From Clostridiales bacterium (lineage in GTDB: Bacteria > Bacillota > Clostridia > Lachnospirales > WRAX01): a DNA stretch of 6,175 bases. The notes beneath the pieces are model-generated. The model had not been told where the DNA came from. It did not search any database and saw only the letters and a program-made list of their open reading frames with translations. This document shows, in pieces, positions 1 to 4,407 of the stretch. Location: positions 1 through 6,175 of the forward strand of contig JAISHX010000086.1 of assembly GCA_031262335.1 (NCBI GenBank). Reading direction: 5' to 3'. Each line of letters opens with the position of its first letter. The stretch's first letter is position 1. The position numbers and the translations under genes are program-made.

Positions 1-648
1 GATTGGCAAACTGTTTCTGATTTTATTTCAGCCGAAGGTTATGACAAAATTGATTACTTAGTCGGCACTCATCCTCATGAGGACCATATCGGCGGATTAG
101 ATAAAATTATTGACAATTTTCAAATAGGCGAGCTTTTTATGCCCGATGCAACAAACACAACAAAAACTTTTGAAGATGTTCTTGATGCGGCGGAATCAAA
201 AAACCTTGAAATTACAGTTCCAAAGTCAGGCGACTACATTGTGGACGAAGGCAATCTTACCGCAACTGTAATTGCGCCTAATTCGGCTGATTACAAAGAT
301 TTCAATGATTACAGTATTGTGATAAAACTCATTTACGGCGACACGTCATTTCTTTTTCAAGGTGATGCCGAATCTCTCTCCGAGCAGGAAATTCTTGACG
401 CGGGCTTTGATGTTTCATCTGACGTAATTAAGTTAGGACACCACGGAAGTTCAACGTCCTCAAGCGCGGACTATCTTGATGCTGTCGGCGCAGAATATGC
501 TGTCATTATGTGCGGGAAAGATAACTCATACGGTCACCCGCATGAGGAAACGATGCAAAAACTTCAGCAAAGAAACATAGAAGTTTTGCGGACAGATGAA
601 CAAGGTACAATAACTATCCGTTCCGACGGAACAAAAATAATGTTGTAA
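1..648 (+). CDS. ComEC-like metallo-beta-lactamase-fold hydrolase (5' truncated by window edge)
   Basis: The reading frame is open from base 1 to a TAA at 646-648, giving 215 visible residues; the true start lies upstream. Visible residues 23-32 read THPHEDHIGG, the HxHxDH metal-binding motif of metallo-beta-lactamase-fold hydrolases. It is followed by FQGDAE (119-124, the metal-bridging Asp), KLGHHGSS (144-151) and YGHPHEET (177-184). This order of GDAE, GHHGS and YGHP is that of the ComEC/Rec2 C-terminal domain family. The HPHEDH form, instead of the more usual SH/DADH of true ComEC, resembles the stand-alone secreted or lipid-anchored versions common in Clostridia. That choice is inference, because the N-terminus (signal peptide or ComEC membrane channel) is outside the window. 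The family is predicted to hydrolyse phosphodiester or similar bonds with a two-metal centre; the substrate cannot be told here. The next gene is 230 bp away, so it is probably not in the dapA transcript. Confidence 0.88.
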   Translation, partial: DWQTVSDFISAEGYDKIDYLVGTHPHEDHIGGLDKIIDNFQIGELFMPDATNTTKTFEDVLDAAESKNLEITVPKSGDYIVDEGNLTATVIAPNSADYKDFNDYSIVIKLIYGDTSFLFQGDAESLSEQEILDAGFDVSSDVIKLGHHGSSTSSSADYLDAVGAEYAVIMCGKDNSYGHPHEETMQKLQQRNIEVLRTDEQGTITIRSDGTKIML

Positions 649-651
649 GAC

Positions 652-674
652 CTTGGGGGCTTTCAGCCCCCAAG
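652..674 (+). terminator. GC-rich perfect hairpin just after the hydrolase gene (terminator-like, no T-tract)
   Basis: Arms CTTGGGGGC (652-660) and GCCCCCAAG (666-674) are perfectly complementary over 9 bp around a TTTCA loop, starting 3 nt after the stop codon. Position and stability fit a transcript 3' end. No T-run follows (next bases CCCCTGACC), so it is not a textbook intrinsic terminator. It is also the first unit of the palindrome series that runs to 830. Confidence 0.45.
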
Positions 675-681
675 CCCCTGA

Positions 682-705
682 CCAAAGGGACAATTGTCCC
701 TGTGG
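682..705. repeat. 24-bp near-perfect palindrome (core AGGGACAATTGTCCCT)
   Basis: The central 16 bp (686-701) are a perfect palindrome, AGGGACAATTGTCCCT. The symmetry extends to CCA/TGG at 682-684 and 703-705 with one mismatched pair (685/702). A palindrome without a loop is as compatible with a protein-binding site or cruciform as with an RNA hairpin. It belongs to the island at 652-830. Confidence 0.6.
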
Positions 706-716
706 AATCCCTTCTT

Positions 717-766
717 TTTGCAGACGGAATGTGACTGTAAATTTGTTGTTGACTTCTGTCTGCAAA
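717..766. repeat. 13-bp inverted repeat with 24-nt loop
   Basis: Arm TTTGCAGACGGAA (717-729) pairs with TTCTGTCTGCAAA (754-766). All 13 positions pair if the one G-T (G-U in RNA) pair at 726/757 is allowed. The loop is 730-753. This is the longest stem of the island and would form readily in a transcript. Confidence 0.55.
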
Positions 767-775
767 TGCTATCTT
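746..775 (+). promoter_or_regulatory. Possible promoter for dapA
   Basis: TTGTTG (746-751) or TTGACT (749-754) could act as a -35 element for an extended -10 TGC-TATCTT (767-775). Spacers would be 18 bp and 15 bp. The -10 matches the consensus in four of six bases. It overlaps the right arm of the 717-766 repeat. This is the best candidate I see ahead of dapA, but it is weak. Confidence 0.25.
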
Positions 776-780
776 CTTTG

Positions 781-807
781 TTTCTTTCTTCTTTAAGAAG
801 AAAGAAA
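781..807. repeat. Perfect 13-bp T-rich/A-rich inverted repeat with 1-nt centre
   Basis: TTTCTTTCTTCTT (781-793) is the exact reverse complement of AAGAAGAAAGAAA (795-807), with a single T between them. The top-strand arm is all pyrimidine and the other arm all purine, an unusual composition for a dyad. It is part of the palindrome island. Confidence 0.55.
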
Positions 808-813
808 TGGAGG

Positions 814-852
814 GTGGGGCAACGCCCCACGGTCTTAATCTTTTTTTCTTTT
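814..852 (+). terminator. Terminator-like GC hairpin with delayed T-rich tract
   Basis: GTGGGGC (814-820) and GCCCCAC (824-830) form a perfect 7-bp stem over an AAC loop. After a 10-nt gap comes a T-rich run (841-852, seven T, C, four T). The gap between stem and T-tract is too long for an efficient intrinsic terminator, so the assignment is tentative. It lies about 50 nt upstream of dapA and could terminate or attenuate transcripts entering from the hydrolase gene. Confidence 0.3.
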
Positions 853-878
853 AATCTTTTGCATAAGGGGGAGAAAAT

Positions 879-1763
879 ATGATTTATAAGGGTTCGGCAA
901 CGGCGTTAGTTACACCGTTTAACGATGACAAAAGCGTCAATTACAGCGAACTGGAACGGCTTGTTGATTTTCAGATTGAAAACGGAACAGATGCCCTTGT
1001 AATTTGCGGCACGACAGGTGAGGCATCAACGCTTTCCGATGATGAACAAATTGAAGTAATAAGGACAGCAGTCGTACGGGCAAATCATCGCGTACCTGTT
1101 ATCGGCGGGGCAGGCTCAAATGACACAGCACACGGAGTTGAGCTTTGTAAGCGCAGTCAAGCTGCCGGTGCGGACGCTGTTGTGCTTGTTACACCGTACT
1201 ACAACAAGACGACTCAAAAAGGGCTTGTTGTACATTACAAGGCAATGGCAAAAGCGATAGATATTCCGATAGTTTTGTACAATATTCCGGGCAGGACGGG
1301 ACTTGCACTTGAGCCGGAAACAATTTTTACGCTTTGTACGGAAACCGATACAATTATTGCGCTTAAAGAGGCAAGCGGAAATTATGAAAAAATATCAAGA
1401 ACAGCGCAGTTATGCGCCGACAGACTTGATATGTATTCCGGCAATGATAATGAAATTCTTCCGATAATGTCGCTCGGCGGCAAAGGCGTTATTTCAACTG
1501 TTGCAAACGTTGTTCCAAAAGAAATTCATGAAATGACATCGCTGTTCATGGACGGCAAAATCGAAGAAGCGGCAAAAATTCAGTTAAAACTTATCCCTTT
1601 GATAAACGCCCTCTTTAAGGAAGTTAATCCTATTCCGGTCAAGGCGGCACTTGCAATGATGGGCTTTAAAACAGGCGGTTATCGTCCTCCTTTAGTTGAG
1701 ATGGAAAATGCCAATTATGAAAACCTAAGACGTGAAATGCAATCGGTACTGGAGAAACAATAA
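879..1763 (+). CDS. dapA: 4-hydroxy-tetrahydrodipicolinate synthase
   Basis: DapA is the cytosolic TIM-barrel enzyme that condenses pyruvate with aspartate semialdehyde, the first committed step of the diaminopimelate/lysine pathway. The 294-residue length is normal. Visible landmarks are GTTGEAST (44-51, with Thr45/Thr46), YYNK (107-110, Tyr108), YNIPGRT (134-140, Tyr134 of the proton relay and Arg139) and KEASG with the Schiff-base Lys163. Compared with the E. coli lysine-binding site, His53, His56 and Glu84 correspond here to Asp54, Gln57 and His85. Lysine feedback inhibition is therefore probably weak or absent, as known for many Gram-positive DapA proteins (inference). The ATG at 879 is chosen because a strong AAGGGGGAG ribosome binding site sits at 865-873. 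The stop overlaps the next start (TAATG), so the two genes are likely co-translated. No lysine riboswitch is recognisable upstream. dapB lies downstream at 3223. Confidence 0.97.
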   Translation: MIYKGSATALVTPFNDDKSVNYSELERLVDFQIENGTDALVICGTTGEASTLSDDEQIEVIRTAVVRANHRVPVIGGAGSNDTAHGVELCKRSQAAGADAVVLVTPYYNKTTQKGLVVHYKAMAKAIDIPIVLYNIPGRTGLALEPETIFTLCTETDTIIALKEASGNYEKISRTAQLCADRLDMYSGNDNEILPIMSLGGKGVISTVANVVPKEIHEMTSLFMDGKIEEAAKIQLKLIPLINALFKEVNPIPVKAALAMMGFKTGGYRPPLVEMENANYENLRREMQSVLEKQ

Positions 1764-2467
1764 TGTATACGACAAGACCGAATCGTTCCGGAACACGCGG
1801 GAGCCAAACAGCCCGCGCCGGAACAGGCAACAGGCAAGTAAGCCGTCCGCGGCAAACAAGTACAGGCAGTACACGCTCTTCTAAGGCAAGACAATCCGCG
1901 AGAGGTCAGCCGACAAAACAGCGTCCAAGAACACACAGGTCACCGCAGCAGTCGGCGCGGGAGCGTCATGCCCAAAAAGAACGGCAAAAAAGGCGTTTGG
2001 AATGGCGGAACGCGTTTTTTGCCGCTGTTTTTATAGTCGCGGCGGCACGTTTTCTTTTTTGGCCGTTAAGGATAGATAAAACATCTATGGGCAATAATTT
2101 TAAAAACGGGCAAATTGTTTTTACTTCCGCGCTTATGACAGGAATAAAACGCGGCACGGTTGTTGTTCTAAAGGACGGAGTTTGGGAAAATTCGGGTAAA
2201 GAATTGTGCCGCATTATCGGGTTGCCGGGTGAGCGTGTTACTATTTATAACGGAGATGTGTTTATTAACGGAGAGATGATTAACGAAAGTTATGCCGACG
2301 GCGAAACTTTGGTTGCCGAAGATACAGACAAAACAATTACATTTTCCCTTTCCGACGAGCAATACTTTCTTCTTTATGACGACAGACAGGTTTTCAGCGA
2401 TTCACGTTCAAAGGGTGAACTTACAAAAGACCAATTTTCGTCAGTCGTTCTTTTCTCACGCAAGTAA
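1763..2467 (+). CDS. Signal peptidase I-like (S26) membrane protein lacking the catalytic lysine, with basic N-terminal tail
   Basis: This 234-residue protein has three parts. Residues 1-82 are Arg/Ser/Thr/Gln-rich and disordered-looking, with no Asp or Glu up to residue 66 and 16 Arg/Lys there. Residues 83-101 (NAFFAAVFIVAAARFLFWPL) form one membrane helix, after the basic KERQKRR segment, so the tail should be cytosolic. Residues 104-234 are an extracytoplasmic S26 domain. Family landmarks are KTSMGNNF (106-113; Ser108 aligns with the nucleophile but PTL is lost), LCRIIGLPGE (148-157) and FING (167-170), then YDDR (205-208) and SDSR (212-215). Active signal peptidase I has Lys immediately before R-I/V-I-G; here it is Cys149. 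The usual GDNR is YDDR. The protein is therefore probably catalytically impaired or uses altered chemistry (inference). The ATG overlaps the dapA stop by 1 nt, with GGAG at 1751-1754. The tail-coding DNA is visibly richer in G+C than its surroundings and has a tandem AACAGGC at 1822-1835. Confidence 0.8.
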   Translation: MYTTRPNRSGTRGSQTARAGTGNRQVSRPRQTSTGSTRSSKARQSARGQPTKQRPRTHRSPQQSARERHAQKERQKRRLEWRNAFFAAVFIVAAARFLFWPLRIDKTSMGNNFKNGQIVFTSALMTGIKRGTVVVLKDGVWENSGKELCRIIGLPGERVTIYNGDVFINGEMINESYADGETLVAEDTDKTITFSLSDEQYFLLYDDRQVFSDSRSKGELTKDQFSSVVLFSRK

Positions 2468-2468
2468 A

Positions 2469-2484
2469 TGTTCCACGTGAAACA
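2469..2484. promoter_or_regulatory. parS site 1 (ParB/Spo0J binding)
   Basis: The 16-bp sequence TGTTCCACGTGAAACA matches the classic B. subtilis parS sequence exactly and has one asymmetric pair in an otherwise perfect palindrome. It starts one base after the stop codon of the signal peptidase-like gene, and A/T flanks extend the symmetry to 2466-2487. parS nucleates ParB sliding clamps and SMC loading for chromosome segregation. It was identified by sequence match; binding is inferred. Confidence 0.92.
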
Positions 2485-2521
2485 TTTGCTCATGGCAATT
2501 CCACACACAGCTAACTCTTTT

Positions 2522-2537
2522 TGTTTCACGTGAAACA
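2522..2537. promoter_or_regulatory. parS site 2 (ParB/Spo0J binding), perfect palindrome
   Basis: TGTTTCACGTGAAACA is the fully symmetrical form of the parS consensus. Its centre is 53 bp from the centre of site 1, with 37 bp between the two sites, so both lie on nearly the same helical face (about five turns). Two intact sites in one intergenic gap, outside coding sequence, make chance occurrence very unlikely. Confidence 0.93.
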
Positions 2538-2558
2538 TTGGATTTAGCTATTGTTGAT

Positions 2559-2612
2559 ATAAGGCACGGATTTTCCGGAAAAATTCAAAAAATGTAGTGC
2601 ATGATAAGGCAC
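2559..2612 (+). repeat. Short direct repeat ATAAGGCAC upstream of mscL
   Basis: ATAAGGCAC occurs at 2559-2567 and again at 2604-2612, 45 bp apart start to start. The second copy ends 7 bp before the probable -10 box at 2620, in the region where activators or repressors bind. The first copy overlaps a second -10-like sequence, TGA-TATAAG (2555-2563). Function is unknown; nine bases could recur by chance. Confidence 0.3.
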
Positions 2613-2649
2613 AACGTTGTATAATGTTCTTATACCGTGTGACACACGG
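2611..2649 (+). promoter_or_regulatory. Probable mscL-dapB promoter -10 with flanking dyads
   Basis: A consensus TATAAT lies at 2620-2625. No good -35 hexamer is visible 16-19 bp upstream, which suggests a weak or activator-dependent promoter. The perfect 10-bp palindrome ACAACGTTGT (2611-2620) abuts the -10. A second dyad, CCGTGTG (2635-2641) and CACACGG (2643-2649), falls at or just after the expected start of transcription. Either could be an operator; the second could also fold at the 5' end of the mRNA. The leader to the mscL start would be about 60 nt. Confidence 0.45.
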
Positions 2650-2690
2650 GAACATACGCTTGGGGAATTTAAAGAAAGGCAAATTTTTGC

Positions 2691-3230
2691 GTGTTTGAGG
2701 AATTTAAAAAATTTATTGCCCGCGGCAACGTAATAGATTTGGCTGTAGGTGTGATTATCGGCGCGGCGTTCAATAAAATTGTGTCAAGCCTTGTTGGGGA
2801 TATTATTACACCGATTATTTCTTTTTTTACCGGTCTTATTGTTTCGGAAGTTGGAGCGGGGACAGGTTTTAATCTCAGTGAGTTTTCGATTTCGCTCGGT
2901 GCGGCACAAGTAAAAATAGGAGCGTTTGCGACTTATGTAATTGATTTTCTTATCACCGGTTTTTCGGTTTTTATGTTAGTAAAAACAATTAACAAGCTCA
3001 ACGATGCGGCAGGTAAGATTGCGCCGTTCAAAAAAAAGAAGAAAAAAGGCAAAACAGAACCTTCTCCGCCGGCAGAACCGGAAAAAAAGAAATGTCCGTT
3101 CTGTATTAGTGAGATTGATGCGGCGGCAATAAAGTGTCCGTTCTGTACTGCCGATTTGATAACTTCAGATGAAACTGTTGCAGAAACACCCGCTGATGAG
3201 AAGAACGAGAGGGAGGAAAGTATTGATTAG
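2691..3230 (+). CDS. mscL: Large-conductance mechanosensitive channel with C-terminal zinc ribbon
   Basis: MscL is the homopentameric membrane channel that opens under high membrane tension and releases solutes during hypo-osmotic shock. The start FEEFKKFIARGNVIDLAVGV (2-21) is the diagnostic amphipathic N-terminal helix and start of the first membrane helix. Helix 1 spans about 14-46 with a Gly/Ala-rich pore face (VGVIIGAAF) and helix 2 about 74-101. A cytoplasmic Lys cluster follows (114-119, KKKKKK, and 121). At 179 residues it is longer than the usual 130-150. The extra C-terminus carries CPFC (135-138) and CPFC (149-152), a four-Cys zinc-ribbon pattern, then an acidic tail (160-179). A similar ribbon is known in other Clostridia and Actinobacteria MscL proteins. 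The start is GTG at 2691, with AGAAAGG (2673-2679) 11 nt upstream; alignment to the family start supports it. The 3' end overlaps dapB by 8 nt. Confidence 0.95.
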   Translation: MFEEFKKFIARGNVIDLAVGVIIGAAFNKIVSSLVGDIITPIISFFTGLIVSEVGAGTGFNLSEFSISLGAAQVKIGAFATYVIDFLITGFSVFMLVKTINKLNDAAGKIAPFKKKKKKGKTEPSPPAEPEKKKCPFCISEIDAAAIKCPFCTADLITSDETVAETPADEKNEREESID

Positions 3231-3996
3231 AATAATTTTAAACGGCTATGCAGGAAAATTAGGAAAAGCAATCCGTGACCTAACTGAACTGCCGGATTGT
3301 CCGGCAGTAATTACGGCAGGCGCAGACATTAACGGCGATTCGTCCGCAACGGGATTTCCGTTGTTTAAGACGTTGAAACAGTGCGATATTTCCGCAGATG
3401 TTTTAGTGGACTGTTCTCACCATAGTGCGACACCTGATGTTCTTAACTATGCGGTAGAAAATAATATTCCCGTTGTTATTTGTACAACCGGAATTACCTC
3501 TGACATTGAAAAACTCATAGAAAAAGCGGCTGAAACAATTCCTGTTTTTCATTCACCGAACATGTCTTTGTCAGTCAGTCTTGCCGTAAATCTTGCAAAG
3601 CGTACGCGCAATGCGTTTACCGCACTCGGACTGGATTTTGATATTGAAATTATCGAAGAGCATCATTCGGGAAAACATGATGCACCGAGCGGCACAGCAT
3701 TGTTATTTGCAAATGAAATAAATTATGACGGAAAATATAATTACGTTTACGGAAGGAACCCGCAAAGCCCTCCGAGAACGGAAAATGAAATAGGAATCCA
3801 TGCTGTCCGCGGAGGAAGCATTGTCGGCGACCATACCGTTTTGTTTGCACAGGACGGTGAAACTCTTGAAATAAAACATTCCGCAAGTACGAGAAGTGTT
3901 TTTGCAAAAGGCGTACTTGCCGCAGTCGCATTTATATACGAAAAAAAGAACGGCATTTATTCGATGCAAAATCTTATTGATGCTATAATTATATAA
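3223..3996 (+). CDS. dapB: 4-hydroxy-tetrahydrodipicolinate reductase (TTG start)
   Basis: DapB is the cytosolic enzyme that reduces the DapA product to tetrahydrodipicolinate with NAD(P)H. I place the start at TTG 3223, giving 257 residues beginning MIRIILNGYAGKLGK. This puts the Rossmann GxxGxxG (8-14) at the usual distance from the N-terminus, and GGGAGG at 3211-3216 is 6 nt upstream. An in-frame ATG at 3169 would add 18 residues translated from inside mscL. Catalytic region: EEHHSGKHDAPSGTAL (145-160), with His147/His148 and Lys151, the proton donor and substrate-binding residues of the family; GIHAVRGGSIVGDHTV is at 191-206. CTTG (87-90) replaces the common GTTG. Asp35 near the end of strand 2 is not followed by Arg, which hints at NADH use, but that is weak. 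It overlaps mscL by 8 nt, so translation is probably coupled to it. Confidence 0.95.
   Translation: MIRIILNGYAGKLGKAIRDLTELPDCPAVITAGADINGDSSATGFPLFKTLKQCDISADVLVDCSHHSATPDVLNYAVENNIPVVICTTGITSDIEKLIEKAAETIPVFHSPNMSLSVSLAVNLAKRTRNAFTALGLDFDIEIIEEHHSGKHDAPSGTALLFANEINYDGKYNYVYGRNPQSPPRTENEIGIHAVRGGSIVGDHTVLFAQDGETLEIKHSASTRSVFAKGVLAAVAFIYEKKNGIYSMQNLIDAIII
3981..3989 (+). promoter_or_regulatory. Possible internal extended -10 promoter for the Asp23-nusB-xse operon
   Basis: TGC-TATAAT is a perfect extended -10 element at the very end of dapB. The predicted transcription start, around 3996, lies just before the AAGGAGGA ribosome binding site (4003-4010). No -35 box is convincing, though extended -10 promoters can work without one. 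The sequence is A/T-rich, so a chance match is possible. Confidence 0.35.
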
Positions 3997-4014
3997 GTCA
4001 TTAAGGAGGACAAA

Positions 4015-4407
4015 ATGATAGATTTAAATGTTCAGACTCCCGAAGGATTTGGCGGAACAACACAAATAACAGAAGATGCGGTTGCGGCAATAGCAGGTGC
4101 AGCCGCAACTGAGTGTGACGGAGTTTTGTTTATGGCAGGGGGCGTAACAGGAAGCATTGCCGAAACCTTTGGTGTAAAAAACGCGTCAAAAGGTGTTAAA
4201 ATTACAGCCGAGGCGGGGAATGTATATATCGACCTTACGATTTTTGTAAAGTTTGGACAGAAAATTCACAAAGTTGCGGAAGAAGTTCAGCAAAAAGTTA
4301 AATCTACAATAGAGAGCATGACCGGACTTAATGTCGCGGCAGTAAATGTCAGAGTTGCCGGCGTTGCAAATGTTAAAGAAAAAAAGGTCAGACCGGTGAA
4401 AGAATGA
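4015..4407 (+). CDS. Asp23/Gls24-family protein (YqhY-like)
   Basis: The product has 130 residues. The Asp23 (DUF322) pattern is clear: GTTQITEDAVAAIAGAAATECDGV is spread over 14-37, KGVKIT at 60-65, NVYIDLTIFVKFG at 69-81, then the amphipathic helix VAEEVQQKVKSTIESMTGL (87-105) and VNVRVAGV (110-117). Family members are small cytosolic proteins of Gram-positive bacteria, linked to cell-envelope stress and, for B. subtilis YqhY, to control of fatty acid synthesis next to accBC and nusB. Here acc genes are absent and dapB is upstream, but nusB follows as in B. subtilis. The ATG at 4015 has an ideal AAGGAGGA at 4003-4010. It lies 18 nt after dapB and overlaps nusB by 4 nt (ATGA). The molecular function is not settled for the family. 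Confidence 0.9.
   Translation: MIDLNVQTPEGFGGTTQITEDAVAAIAGAAATECDGVLFMAGGVTGSIAETFGVKNASKGVKITAEAGNVYIDLTIFVKFGQKIHKVAEEVQQKVKSTIESMTGLNVAAVNVRVAGVANVKEKKVRPVKE

Larger units (their letters stand above)
652..830. repeat. Intergenic island of five successive inverted repeats
   Basis: Five dyads lie head to tail with short spacers: 652-674, 682-705, 717-766, 781-807 and 814-830. Together they cover most of the 230-bp gap between the hydrolase gene and dapA. No convincing gene lies here: the open frame at 694-882 merely translates the palindromes. The mixture of GC-rich and T/A-rich dyads looks like a dispersed composite intergenic repeat of the type seen in Oscillospiraceae genomes, but copy number elsewhere cannot be seen from one window. 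Possible roles are mRNA 3' end protection, termination and a non-autonomous mobile repeat. Confidence 0.6.

Noticed and set aside
649..878. Lysine riboswitch (L-box) ahead of dapA
   Set aside because: The gap has only simple hairpins. I cannot find the conserved AGAGGUGC-type core or the five-helix arrangement of an L-box.
694..882. A 62-codon open frame on the + strand between the hydrolase gene and dapA
   Set aside because: It translates straight through the palindromes, has no ribosome binding site at its ATG (inside a palindrome), and ends over the dapA start. No recognisable protein features.
1763..2467. Signal peptidase-like gene as a frameshifted pseudogene
   Set aside because: The frame is continuous from a start coupled to dapA through to the C-terminal SDSR region, and hydrophobic and fold residues are kept. 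Substitution of the lysine, not decay, is the simpler reading.
2492..2533. Small open frame of 13 codons (starting MAIPHTANSF) between the two parS sites
   Set aside because: No Shine-Dalgarno sequence precedes it and its stop lies inside parS site 2; most likely chance.
2571..2582. TTTTCCGGAAAA palindrome as a Noc nucleoid-occlusion binding site near parS
   Set aside because: The Noc site core is TTTCCCGGGAAA; this palindrome lacks the central CG, so half-site spacing is 2 bp short. It is also not followed by a T-run, so not a terminator.
2664..2708. Direct repeat GGAATTTAAA at 2664-2673 and 2699-2708
   Set aside because: The second copy encodes conserved MscL residues (EEFK) in A/T-rich sequence; the match is probably coincidental.
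3169..3222. ATG at 3169 as the dapB start
   Set aside because: It adds 18 residues read from mscL coding sequence. TTG 3223 has a well-spaced GGGAGG and gives the normal DapB N-terminus.
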